A stretch of DNA of 64,000 nucleotides from positions 108,968,141-109,032,140 of the forward strand of contig NC_079487.1 in NCBI RefSeq assembly GCF_020520425.1. Direction: 5' to 3'. Below are positions 21,510-32,908 of the stretch, in pieces. The DNA is from Spinacia oleracea. Lineage: Eukaryota > Streptophyta > Magnoliopsida > Caryophyllales > Amaranthaceae. A program made the translations under genes and the position numbers. Each line of letters opens with the position of its first letter. Position 1 is the stretch's first letter. A model generated the notes under the pieces. It did not search any database. It was not told the DNA's origin and saw nothing but the letters and a program-made list of their open reading frames with translations.

Positions 21510-22214
21510 TTTTGTTCTAGCTAATTGAATTCTGACGCCTGGCTAATATGGGTTGAAGTATAAGGTTTATGGTTATGGTGTTTTTATTAAGTTTTGGGAA
21601 GTGAAATTACTTTGTTGCCCTCTTGATTATTGTGGTTTTCTGGAATGTTGTCCTTCTGTCGTCAATGTTATGTAATGGCTTCCTACTATGAAATAAAACT
21701 ATGTCGTTTTATTAATTTGGCTTTTGTGCTTGATTTAAGCTTTATACGAAACCAAAGTTCTTTAATCTTTCCATCCGTCTCATTTTATTTGCACCTGAAC
21801 CCAAAAAGGAGAGGGAGTGTGTGTAATAAATGCTTCTCCGATGTAAAATTTAGATTACAAAAAAAAAAGGGAAAGGAATTAAGTTGACAGGGAAAGGATA
21901 GAGTTTTGAAGATACTAATAACACTTAAATTCCTAATCCAATTTAGTTATGCTTATGTCAGTTGAGTGTTCATTGACGGGATCTTTGACAAAGCAGGCCG
22001 TTGAGATATTTTAAATTTCTTTCATTTTTGGACGCAATTGGTTCCTCTTAAAGTCTTAGCTATGTCACTTGCCACTTTGTTAATTTCTTATTATTATGTC
22101 TTTGATATGAAATTATAGTAATTCGCTATGTCATAATGTTATATGCAAATTTGAAGGCTAGTTATAAGAATTAGTTTAGAGGTTTATTTTTATTTTTTAA
22201 AAAATATGCTTAAG
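21510..22214 (+). other. 3' UTR of the WUN1-type gene and intergenic DNA
   Basis: The first 170 bases or so are probably 3' UTR (an AATAAA lies in ATGAAATAAAACTATG near 21690). The remainder is intergenic with a short Stowaway-like trace (TCCATCCGTCTCATTTTATT, 21770). No gene. Confidence 0.4.
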
Positions 22215-22465
22215 CCTCTCCTGCAGGAGGACGTCAAAATCACAGTTATAACAGAAAAAAATCAATTGTTTTTAACTGTTTTTAACTAAATGATATTCTT
22301 TTTAATGAAATAGTACATATATTTATCGAAATTATACTATATTTAACGAAATTGTACTCTCTTTTTTATGAAATGGTACTCTTTTTTAAATAAATGGTAC
22401 ACGTTTGACGATGTAATGTGTTTGCTCACACATCACAACATACCGCTTCCCCAACCTCTGTAGGA
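22215..22465. mobile_element. Small element with internal AAATGGTAC repeats (candidate), copy 1
   Basis: Bounded by CTGCAGGAGGACGTCAAAATC on the left and CCAACCTCTGTAGGAGG on the right. The interior has several AAATGGTAC/GAAATTGTAC units. The GACGTCAAAATC terminus recurs inverted at 23697-23708 in the next candidate. Borders are approximate. Confidence 0.4.
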
Positions 22466-22726
22466 GGAAATCGATTATGTAAAAAGCAATATTAACTAAG
22501 TGGTTGTTTGGTTTAACATTAAATTGATTACTTGATTAGGAGGTGGGAAATGTGGGAAAACCTCCGAAATTTACTTGGCATAAATGTTTTTTGATGACAA
22601 CCAAAACCTCCTATAGAAAATCTAACACTGGTCAACAAAGGACTTTACTCACTCACTTTGTAAAGTGTTGTATAGGAAATAGACTTGTTTTTGTTCTCAT
22701 ACGAATAGATCAAGACTCTTTTCGCT

Positions 22727-23064
22727 TACGAAAATGATAAAGTCGCAACATGCGACCTTTAAGCCGTGTCACAATGATGACATGCATGCTTATGTATCAT
22801 GATTTAAATTGGAAATTAAAATATTTTGGTCATATAACCCATTATACATGTTTTATAAAAAGGTAGCAAAATCTTAATATTCTTGTTTCCTTCTTTTTAT
22901 CGACTAATTTATTTACATATTTTTATAGTAAAAATATTGCATTGATAGTAAAAAATATTCTGATGACGCATAGCGTACGTGGAGCCTATATGTACAATTA
23001 AGTTACAACACGTAAGATTGCGACAACTAAATGTTGTCGCAACTTGCGACCTTTATCATCACCC
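22727..23064. mobile_element. Small inverted-repeat DNA element (AAAGGTCGCA family), copy 2
   Basis: Opposite orientation to 12626-12956. Ends GTCGCAACATGCGACCTTTA and CAACTTGCGACCTTTATCAT. The shared interior includes a CATGATTTAAATTGGAAATT-type stretch and ATAGTAAAAATATT. Confidence 0.7.
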
Positions 23065-23244
23065 AACCAATCCGAGACATTTAATTAAATGTGTCGTATG
23101 TATAATGTTCATCTACTTAATTACATGTGTCGTAAATCCTTACACAGTTACACAAATATTGAATACAATAGTGTTTTATCTTTGTACAAGCATCGGCCAA
23201 AATTGCCTATTCTAAGTTTCCAAGAATTACTTTGTATCTTAGGT

Positions 23245-23712
23245 ATCCTTCCGTTTAGGAGGAAGTCCAAATACATGCCAGGCATGTATTTGCAAAAACA
23301 TGCCAACTCCAAATAAAAAGGTAAATCTAAATGGTAAATATTTTTGGGGGGAAATGTAAAACGGTATTGTACACTTGTAAAACGGGGTGCTGACTTGGCA
23401 TTGCTGAGTTGGCAATTCATTAGAAAAATGGTATTGGTATTACAAAAATGGTACTAAACTTTTTCTAAATGAAATTCATTTTCCTTAAATGGTACTCGTT
23501 TTGTACTAAATTTTATAAAGTGGTATTAATATTACAAAAATGGTGCTAAATATTTTAAAATGGTATTCATATTACAAAATTGGCAGTAACGGGATCCAAG
23601 TTGGCAAACGGGGTTGACTATTCAACAATTTCAAAATGGCTGGGAAATTACAAACAAGTCCATGACATGTATTTCATAATACATGCCTGGCTGCGATTTT
23701 GACGCCCTCTTT
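23245..23712. mobile_element. Small element with internal AAAATGGTAC/GGTATTAC repeats (candidate), copy 2
   Basis: Inverted blocks ACATGCCAGGCATGTATT (left, itself a palindrome) and ATACATGCCTGGCTGCGATTT (right) bound an array of GGTATTACAAAAATGGTACT-like units. Non-coding; borders approximate. Confidence 0.4.
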
Positions 23713-24738
23713 AGTTTAGCGCTTTATCAATTAGAACTAAAGAGCATTTTTTTAAAGCATATTTGCCCCGCTTTTAGGTGTACGTGCCAGGTAATCAGGT
23801 ACACCCGAATGTATAATTAATAATTGTATGTGTACGTAATGCGATAGAGGATTGTTGGCTGGTTATGAAAATGGACTTTTGCTTGCGTTTGGCTGGCAAA
23901 TGGCAATGGCACGCCTAAGGAATGGGCTGCTTCAACTTGGGCACCTTGGCGCAGCCGCGCAGCACTCAACGTCAATAGAACCTTAATTTCCACCATTTAT
24001 TATCGACTGACGAACGGGTTGTAAAGATATGTTGATATTATGTTCGGCATTACATGTATCGTGCATCAATGTTGAGAGTTGTTTAGTTCAAAGATGCATG
24101 GTATATGTAATAATGTCGAATACAATATCAACATCATACTAAACGACTCACAACATTTATGATTTTAAGGAGGAACAAAACATCACCGTTATAAACTTAA
24201 GATTCGGATTAAGTAGTCGGATATTCCGTGTAAAAGTACACCTCACTTAGAAAACTTAATACAAGATGCTTAACTATTGTTAAAAACTCCTTTAGACCAA
24301 AAAAAACTCTCAAACAAAATGTGAAATGGTGCAAGTAAATCGATACAGAAAAAGTGAGATGATTTTAATAGATAAAGGGGAAGACGACCTATCTAAATTA
24401 GCAGGTAAGATCTCTTAAGAATTAAAATTGACAGTAAAGCTAAAGGTAAGGAAAACTCTCGATCAAGATGTCTACTTAGACTGCGACACTACATTTTTAC
24501 TGTTAACATAGGGTGACTCAGGTGTTAAACAGTTTGATGTCGTTTAAGGGAGGTCTCGAATTCGAGTTTGGCCATATGTAAAGGAAAATATCAAGAGCCT
24601 CACCCACTCTAAATAAGGTATACGATCCGGGTCGAATTCAAATATTGTCGTTGTTACACTCCGATAAACCGGTTATGTTGCGCTAAATACATTGACCATC
24701 ATATACTCTACTCGACAAAATTGCTACGGAGTAATATA
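23713..24738. other. Intergenic, nothing firm
   Basis: AT-rich. A B-box-like GGTCTCGAATTCGAGTTTGG (24553-24572) hints at an old SINE relic, but no A box or tail convinces me. No gene. Confidence 0.35.
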
Positions 24739-24762
24739 TAAGGCCCTGTTCTTTAGAGCTGA

Positions 24763-24840
24763 ACTGAACTGAACTGAATTGAACTGAACTGAACTGAACT
24801 GAATGCTCCTGAACTGAACTGAACTGAACTGAATTGAACT
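24763..24840 (+). repeat. GAACT tandem array, left
   Basis: About 14 units of GAACT (some GAATT), broken by GAATGCTCCT. It is mirrored in composition by the right array, but in direct orientation. Confidence 0.9.
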
Positions 24841-24863
24841 TTACTTAACAGAATATATTACCG

Positions 24864-25600
24864 AAATAAATAATAAATAATAAATAATAAATAATAAATA
24901 ATAAATAATAAATAATAAATAATAAATAATAAATAATAAATAATAAATAATAAATAATAAATAATAATAATAAATAATAAATAATAAATAATAAATAATA
25001 AATAATAATAATAAATAATAAATAATAAATAATAAATAATAAATAATAAATAATAAATAATAAATAATAAATAATAAATAATAAATAATAATAATAAATA
25101 ATAAATAATAAATAATAAATAATAAATAATAAATAATAAATAATAAATAATAAATAATAAATAATAAATAATAAATAATAAATAATAAATAATAAATAAT
25201 AAATAATAAATAATAAATAATAAATAATAAATAATAAATAATAAATAATAAATAATAAATAATAAATAATAAATAATAAATAATAAATAATAATAATAAT
25301 ATAAATAATAAATAATAAATAATAAATAATAAATAAAAAAATAAAATAAATAATAAATAATAAATAATATAATAATAAATATAATAATAAATAATAAATA
25401 ATAATATAAATAATAAATAATAAATATAAATATAAATAATAAATATAAATAATAAATAATAAATATAAATAATAATAAATAATAAATAATAAATAATAAA
25501 TAATAAATATAAATAATAAATAATAAATAAATATAAATAATAAATATATAAATATAAATAATAAATAATAAATAATAAATAATAAAATAATAAATACTAT
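24864..25600 (+). repeat. 7-bp satellite (ATAAATA)n
   Basis: Roughly 90-100 units of ATAAATA, near-perfect from 24868 to about 25310, then increasingly broken by ATA/ATAAAT length variants to about 25600. Degenerate A/T sequence continues to about 25860. Confidence 0.95.
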
Positions 25601-25865
25601 TAATAAAATAATAAAAATTATATTAATTATTATAAATATTTAGTTATAAATAATAATAATAATAGTAATATAATATACAAGTATAAATAATAAGTAATAT
25701 AATATATAAATATAAATAATAAGTAATACAATAATATAAATAATAATATGATTAATATTAATAATAATAATATAATTAATAATAATAAAAAAATATATTA
25801 TAATAATATTTATTATTATTAAAATAAAATAAAATAAATTAAATTAAATTGAAATAAACTGAATT

Positions 25866-25984
25866 AAACTGAACTGAATTTAATGCTCCTGAACTGAACT
25901 GAACTGAACTGAACTGAATGCTCCTGAACTGAACTGAACTGAACTGAATGCTCCTGAACTGAACTGGACTGAACTGAACTGAAC
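25866..25984 (+). repeat. GAACT tandem array, right
   Basis: Over 18 GAACT units with three GAATGCTCCT interruptions. Confidence 0.9.
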
Positions 25985-26052
25985 TGCCAAATAAGTCCTG
26001 AAGCTGAAATTAAGCCAAAAAGAACAGGGCCTAAGTACGTAGTAAACTAGTA

Positions 26053-26312
26053 CTCCCTCTGTCCCTTAATACTCGCACCGTTTTGACTGGACACGCTTGC
26101 CAATGCACAACTTTGACCACCAATATCTTTAACTACATTTTATAGAAACTTGTAAAAAATTTAATATTTTGAAAATATATATTAAGATGAAGCCAACAAT
26201 ATATTATATACTATCATTTGTTTTCATAAACTAGAAATAAAATAGGGTCAAAATGAATTATATAAATAGTGCAAAAAGTCAAAACGGTGCGAGTATTAAG
26301 GGACAGAGGGAG
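26053..26312. mobile_element. Stowaway-like MITE, 260 bp
   Basis: Near-perfect 35-bp inverted ends (CTCCCTCTGTCCCTTAATAC left, GTATTAAGGGACAGAGGGAG right) with TA on both sides. It looks young and lies only 21 bases from the Tourist-like element. Confidence 0.9.
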
Positions 26313-26314
26313 TA

Positions 26315-27072
26315 ATACATTAAACTGAGTATTCTCTCTGCCCCTTTTATCGACTACTCCCTTTTAAACTCCGTAATATTTTTTGGAATTGTGTAACCAA
26401 TAATCTGCCATAAATTTATGAAGGCTAAGGTATGCACGTGTAGAATCCTGAATGAGCTGAGTCTGGGTTAGATGTTGTACGAAACACTAGCTACCACACG
26501 TGCGTCCCATGTCATAACCACTCCTTTTTCACACGTACTATCAAAGAGACATTCCGGGACCCACTATGTTGTTGTCTAGTCGCGGGTGCATGGTATCTTC
26601 ATGCACCGACCATCACTTATATTCACATTTTCCACGTAAGCATTTTGATTATAAGGCATCAAGGGCCTACTAAACCTCCAATTATTGACTTATTATAATA
26701 GCTATTCTAAGAATATCCAGTTAATTATTTCCCTATATTAAAGTTTTTTTTTATATATTTATATATACCTCATAAGTTCATAATGTTACTTAGTTTTAGC
26801 AAATGCTTTGTTGGAATATTTAGGGTCCCTTTATTATCATTTTTTTCCCTCATTTAATTTTTTTGTTTATTTAGGAATGGAAAAAAAAACTTTAAGGTCA
26901 TTTTTTTTTCCAGTTTTTATTGCCAATTTTTTAAGGTCAATATGATTATTACAGGGATAAGAATTTTAAATTCACGATTTAATCTGAATCATATGAAGTA
27001 TGACTTTGAAAATCATAAAACTAAAAAATTAAAAAATAATAATAACGAAGGTGTTCTTAATTTAATTAGTAA
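26315..27072. other. Intergenic, nothing recognised
   Basis: AT-rich, with T- and A-runs near 26747 and 26881. No gene. Confidence 0.4.
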
Positions 27073-27646
27073 CTAGTGTGTGGCCCGAGCGATGCCCCGA
27101 TTGCTACATTGAATAGTTAAAATTGTAGATTTTTTTAAGCTCGATATTTGATAAAATACAATAATTTTTCAATTACATCATCTTACAATTTATATAATTT
27201 GTTTTCTAGTGGAACTAAGTGATTCAAATTAATAAACACCAAATTAGATATATACAGCCCTGCAAAGCATTTCTATAGTTGATGCTTATGAGACTTATGA
27301 CATCATGTTTATTCATGGTTGTCTTAATTCTTTAATATTGTTTTTTTTTCAAAATAGTAAATAAAAAATAAAAAGTCACATAAAAAATTTAGTTGTTTTA
27401 GACTTCATGTTAACATTCATTTATAAATTAATGTGAAGAGATAAACCACAATTAGTCGTTGGTAAATATGGTAATGAGAGTTATCATCGACACTTGAGGT
27501 CTGAAGTTCGAACCTCATTGCACGTGTTGATTTTTGGTTGTTTATGATATACCATTCATTTGGTGAGTGAATGATGTGGCGCAAAGGAAAAGTACTACGT
27601 GGCACATAGACAATTTTCTCAACGTATTTTAATATATTAGTATAGA
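27073..27646 (-). mobile_element. Non-autonomous Helitron, subfamily B, minus strand
   Basis: On the minus strand it starts TCTATACTAATATATTAAAA after A and ends GGGCCACACACTAG before T. It contains a tRNA B-box-like GAAGTTCGAACCTC (27502-27515). The 3' hairpin is worn. The 5' end is shared with 32065-32908. Confidence 0.7.
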
Positions 27647-28135
27647 TAATCATGATAATCAACACTCTGTCCAACAGCTAAATCAAAGATGGTGTACTAT
27701 AATATCAGAATAATTGAATACACGAATAGTACTGTGCCAAACAAATCTTGTAATATCCATTCATCCCTTAGTTGGACAACTTGATCACCCAAATAACTTT
27801 GTCCATTAACTAAATTAAGAATTAATTATATGTTTAATATTCTAGTCTATAATAAGTACATATAGTATCAAACTATCAAAAAGAGTATCTATGTAACAAT
27901 AACTCGTACTTCTTTTGGTTTAAAATATATTAATTGTATTTAAAAATTATACTAGTAGTACTAGTACCAATTATTACCATTATAATAGTAAAAGTTGTCA
28001 AATTAATTAGGGTAGCAAACTGTTTTTATAATCGTAATAATGTTATACTAATTAGTATAACATTATAACTACATGCATTATGTTATTATGTTATTTATGT
28101 AGAATATAATATGTATAGAATACACATGAATACAT
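27647..28135. other. Intergenic, nothing recognised
   Basis: AT-rich, with a small palindromic patch ATGTTATACTAATTAGTATAACAT near 28050. No gene. Confidence 0.4.
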
Positions 28136-28143
28136 GATGGAAC

Positions 28144-29644
28144 TAGGGATGGCAACGGGTAGGATCTGGACCGGATCCTCTAGAATCCAGATCCAGATCC
28201 GTTTTTTAGGCAAGGATCCAGATCCTACCCGGATCCACTGGGTAATGAAATTGAGGATCCAGATCCAGATTCGACGGATCCTACGGATCCGGGTCCAAAA
28301 CGGATCCAAAACGGATCCTAACTTGTTTTTTCATCAAACGTCCCTAATTTTAATTTTAACCTTAAAACATAGTTTAATAATTCTTCAATAACAACGCTAT
28401 TTGTCCATAGTCCATACAAGCATTCACTAAAATCAAATTTAACAAATCCAACATAAATAATATTAAAAGTTCAACAAACTTCAATAATGTTACAATTTTT
28501 AATCCTTAACAAATTACAATATTACATCTTCCATTCTTCACTTGATCTACCAAGAGTACCAACTCCAAGAGTAACAATCTGAAAAACACAACAACAAATT
28601 CAGCAAATAACCAATCAAATAACCAGATATATATTACTACCTTAATCAAATAACTAAATATATATTACTAACCAATCAAATTCAGCAAATAACCAATCAA
28701 AATCTTCATACGTGTTTGATAACACCGATTTCATTCAAATCATGTTTGGAATTCAGATTTAAATTGCGAAGCTTTCAATTCCGAAAATTGAAATGAACTT
28801 CTTGTTTACAAACACACCATTATGTGTTTCATGTATTCAATGAGGGACGAAGTGGGAACAACTCCAATTAAACGTCCCCAAATTAACCCAAAATTCAATG
28901 TCTTTCACATTTTAAACCCAACATTTTGCTGAAAAAACGAGCAAAATAACGACAAAAAACGAGTAAATAACTGAGCAAAAAAATCCCAAGAAATAAACAA
29001 GCAAATAACCAGATTATTTAGGCCTAAATCGAGAAAAAAACGAGCAAAAGAACGACCAAATAACTGATAAAAAACGAGCAAAAAATCCCAAGAAATAAAC
29101 AAGCAAATAACCAGATTATTTAGGCCTAAATTGAGCAAAATAACGAACAAAACAACGATAAAAAAACTGAGAAAAAACGAGCAAAAACATTAAGTATTTG
29201 AGTACCTAACTCGTCGATGGCCGGTGTAGGGTTGTCGCTGCTCGTCTGCTTGGTTCGCTGGCCGTCGGCTGGTGGTCGGCTGCTTGGTTCGATGGTCGTC
29301 GGCTGGTGGTCGGCGGCAGAGAGAAGAGCAAGATCTGCAGCGAGACTGCGAGAGAGAGGAACGAAGGAGAGGGAAACGGCCTAACGGGCCTGCTTTGAGG
29401 AAAGAAGAAATTTAGGGTTTAACTCTTAGTTTTATATTTTATATTTTAATTTTTTTTAAATAAAAACGGGTAAACGGATCCGGATCCGGGTAATTACTTA
29501 GGATCCGATCCAGATCCGTTTTTAAAACCAAGGATCCAGATCCTACCCGGATCCGTCGGGTCCAAAAAATGAGGATCCATATCCGCTGAAAACGGATCTA
29601 GATCCACGGATCCGGGTCGGGTCCATTACCCATTGCCATCCCTA
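28144..29644. mobile_element. Non-autonomous hAT element, 1501 bp, with exact 8-bp TSD
   Basis: The inverted ends TAGGGATGGCAACGGGTA and TACCCATTGCCATCCCTA are flanked by the identical 8-mer GATGGAAC (28136-28143 and 29645-29652). Both subterminal regions (28160-28320, 29468-29625) are crowded with GGATCC/GGATCCAGATCC repeats, the kind of array hAT transposases bind. There is no transposase ORF. A 102-bp direct duplication (28981 and 29083) lies inside. Confidence 0.9.
28981..29150. repeat. 102-bp tandem duplication inside the hAT element
   Basis: The block AATCCCAAGAAATAAACAAG through ATTATTTAGGCCTAAATC repeats with a 102-base period and a few substitutions. Confidence 0.8.
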
Positions 29645-29652
29645 GATGGAAC

Positions 29653-30951
29653 CAAAAAGTTGATTGGCAGGTAAACTATACAATATTCAAGGAAATTCAT
29701 GGTATTGACTAAGAAAAAAATATACGGAATTAAAGTATATTTTTTTACAATGTTTGAACTACTTAAAATTATCGATTTCAAGTTTATGGTAATTAGTAAA
29801 ATATCAGTGATATATATTTTAGCTTGATTAATGCTGGCTATAAACCCTTGCATGGTTAGGTTCAAAATTAATAGCCTAGTGGAAGATGGTATGCAAAATC
29901 TATTGTATATCCGAGTGCACTGTCCTAAAGCATAAAGAACATTTTTTCCTCTCATATTTTCACATTTGATTAAATAAGGGGTAAGACACCTTTAGATGTA
30001 CGTGAAAGTAGGGGTGAACAAAATAGTCAGAATAAATGGATATTTATATTTTCGATCTGTTATTCAATTACAATATTAGAAATTTCGGATATCAGATCCG
30101 AAATTTTGAGGAAAAAAAATTAATCTGGATTATCATTACTTATGTAGTTATGCGTGCTATTTTTTCGTATACGAAGTATTTTACGAAATTGCATGCAATT
30201 TTGCAATTTCATAAAAAAAGAAGAAGTTTGACTTGACATCGTAAACGAAAAAGTTACATGACTTGCGTCCACTATTATAAGTTAACAAGAGTATAATTAC
30301 AACTACAAGATTCTTTTTCCTCAAAAGAAATTCACAAAATTTAATTATTTGATTGTACTAAAATGCTACGTAAATAAGAGTTATTTGTGCGCAAATTGGA
30401 TTCGGATAATCGTATTCAATTTCCAATTCGGTTCGATCTCATATTTGAAAACCGGATATCCAGTTAAACGGGATTAGATTAGGATAATGATTTTTCAGCT
30501 ACACATCTAAAAGAACTGATCCGTGCACCAGGGTGTATATGAGATTGAGTTGCTCAAGTAAAAAATGATGGAGAAATTTTGATTTGGACTTAAGTGGAAA
30601 CATAATTAGAATAGAAACATGAATGGTGAAGGCATATTCTTATCACATGGATAGATTCCAGCAATATATGATGTTCCTAACTTCCTAACATTATTGATAT
30701 AGAAAGTACTTCGTATTTGATTCCGAGTAATAAAGAATATACGGAGTATCGCATTTACAAAAAAAAAATATACTCTATTTTTTTTTTCATTGCTTGGAGG
30801 CTGCTATTATAGTGTAGCTGATCTGTTAGAAATTTGAGATATTAGAATATAGGGGGATCTTTTATCAAATTGACTATTTTGACAAATTTATTTACCAGAA
30901 AGGTTATTTTTAATTTTTAACTTCCAAATTAGCTAAACTTTATTTACTAAA
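29653..30951. other. Intergenic, no gene
   Basis: AT-rich. A hAT-like left end (TAGGGGTGAACAAAATAG, 30010) is present, but I find no partner end with certainty. Short A/T runs near 30755-30790. Confidence 0.35.
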
Positions 30952-31390
30952 TTAGATTAGATCCCGTGCACGCACGGATTATGATCATCCTTTAAAAAAA
31001 ATATTTAACTGAATATCTCCCAAGCTACTACATAGTTATAAAATTTTTAACATAACCGTTTGAATTTATTCATCTAATATGCATATTTAAAATGCTAATA
31101 TGACAATTTGACCAAAATATTGAGTGATATATTTTCCATTATTAATATAGCGATTTGACTAAAATATTACAGAGTACCCAATTTAGAATATTTATTATTA
31201 CGTCGTATCTATTATTGCCATAATTTATAAACTAAAATTTTACATAAATAGTTTATATAAAAAAAAGGTAGAGAATAAAAATAAAATAAAACAGATACAC
31301 TCTTTTGGAAAATTGTTTTTGGCGGGAAAAAATTGCATCAGGAACTGACACGTGTCATTCCTGGTGTCCCTTTTAATATATAGTAATAGA
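30952..31390 (-). mobile_element. Non-autonomous Helitron, subfamily A, minus strand, 439 bp
   Basis: On the minus strand it starts TCTATTACTATATATTAAAAG after A and ends GGGATCTAATCTAA before T, with the hairpin CCGTGC-GT-GCACGG. The first 75 or so bases match 16958-17689 closely (GACACCAGGAATGACACGTG shared). Confidence 0.8.
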
Positions 31391-32064
31391 TAATAGATTA
31401 CTATTTTAACTTTTGAGACAAAAATCATTCAACCGGTTTGGTTATCTTTTTTTTCTTTTCTTCTTTTTTCTTTTTTAGAAAAAAAGTGGACCGTTTTTAT
31501 TATTATTATTATTATTTTATTTTATTTAAATAGAACTTTTACTCATTATATTTTTTGAGTTTAAATATTCTGTATTACGGAGTAGTTATTTACAAATAAC
31601 GCTACACGAGCAATAAGAGGTTATAATAAAGTGAAACACTTGCCAACAATATTCACGTCGTAGAGAAGCATGGTCATGCTTAAAGAAGTATGGTAGCATG
31701 TAGATGGTAAGCGTAAAGAATGTAGAGCTATTTAATCTATGGACTAATTGATTACGTCTTGATTACTCCCTATTCATAAAGACGGAAATTGATCACCTTG
31801 CTAAGCTAGTTCCTTTTGGTATTGAACAATATTGGGTTAATCATTGTCCCGTAGAGATTGACCCGTATGTACTTATGGACAATTGTCCCGTGATTAATGA
31901 ACTAGCTAATATTTCCCTTCAAAAAAAAAATTTAAAGACGGGAATTTGCACAAAATTTTCAATAAAAGATTATACTACGTATCTATCAATTTTGCGAACT
32001 CCATAAAATCGAGTATATTGAATGAAAGTGAATCTAAAATTTGTCTTCACTTGTTTGCTTCTAA
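31391..32064. other. Intergenic, nothing recognised
   Basis: AT-rich, with a (TTA)n microsatellite near 31496-31516. No gene. Confidence 0.4.
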
Positions 32065-32908
32065 TCTATACTAATATATTAAAAAAAACGTTGGTAAGGA
32101 AGTCTATATGCCACGTGACACTCACACTTAGGGGTGAGCAAAAAGTTAGGATACTCTGAATCGGAACCGGAACTTGTTATGAACCTGCGGTTCCGGAACC
32201 GAAACCTGTTGTGCGGGTTTTGGGTAACAAAATTGGGAACCTGTTGCAACAGGTTTCGGTTCTCAAGTTTTTGGAACGGGTACCCTGTACAAACCAATTC
32301 TAACATGACGTACCCAAAATAAGGGACTAGGCTATATAAAAATGCTTCATATACCCAAAATATAAAACAATTCAAGTTAATTTTTAGAAAATATAAATAT
32401 AAAATCATAATTTAATCCTAAACTATCAAAACCAAAACCACAAAGTAGCTTTTTTAAAATAAATTAACAATAATTTATTTACATTTTTAAAATGATAGAG
32501 TACCTTGAATAGGTTCCGATTATCATTTTCAAGAACCTGTTGCAATATATTTCGGTTCTCATTTTCAGGAACCTGTTGCAACAAGTTCTGGTTCTCATTT
32601 TCAGGAACATGTTGCCGGTTCCTGAAATTTTGACATGGTACCTTGTTATGATCACCCCTACTCATACTAATCTCACTCCAACCTTCCATGTCATACACAT
32701 TTATTTAAAAATGATAAATATGTGTTGTACAAGTCTCAAATCTGATACCTCTATTTCATAAATCAATTAATTTACCACTAATCCAAATCAAATTATATGT
32801 CATCTTTTCACAACAAATTATAATAAACGACAATTTGATAACTCTTGAATTTATTTGAAATTGCTATTCATGTATTATCCTGAGACATTGCCCATACTCA
32901 AATACTAG
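32065..32908 (+). mobile_element. Helitron, subfamily B, with a nested hAT element
   Basis: Starts TCTATACTAATATATTAAAA after A and probably ends CATACTCAAATACTAG before T. The end resembles that of 27073-27646. A hAT-type element (32129-32660) has landed inside it. Confidence 0.6.
32129..32660. mobile_element. hAT-type non-autonomous element, 532 bp
   Basis: The ends TAGGGGTGAGCA and TGATCACCCCTA are flanked by CTCACACT (32121-32128) and CTCATACT (32661-32668), an 8-bp TSD with one mismatch. Subterminal repeats of CCTGTTGCAACAGGTTTCGG type occur on both sides. Confidence 0.75.

Larger units (their letters stand above)
24742..26031. mobile_element. Tourist/PIF-Harbinger-like MITE expanded by a 7-bp satellite, 1290 bp
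   Basis: The inverted ends GGCCCTGTTCTTT and AAAGAACAGGGCC are flanked by TAA on both sides (24739-24741 and 26032-26034), as for PIF/Harbinger elements. Just inside each end are GAACT tandem arrays with the shared punctuation GAATGCTCCT. The centre is a long ATAAATA array. A normal MITE of this type would be a few hundred bases. Confidence 0.8.

Noticed and set aside
24864..25860. Possible CRISPR-like or centromeric satellite array
   Set aside because: The unit is 7 bp, with no spacers and no longer-range periodicity seen; it is confined within the ends of one MITE.
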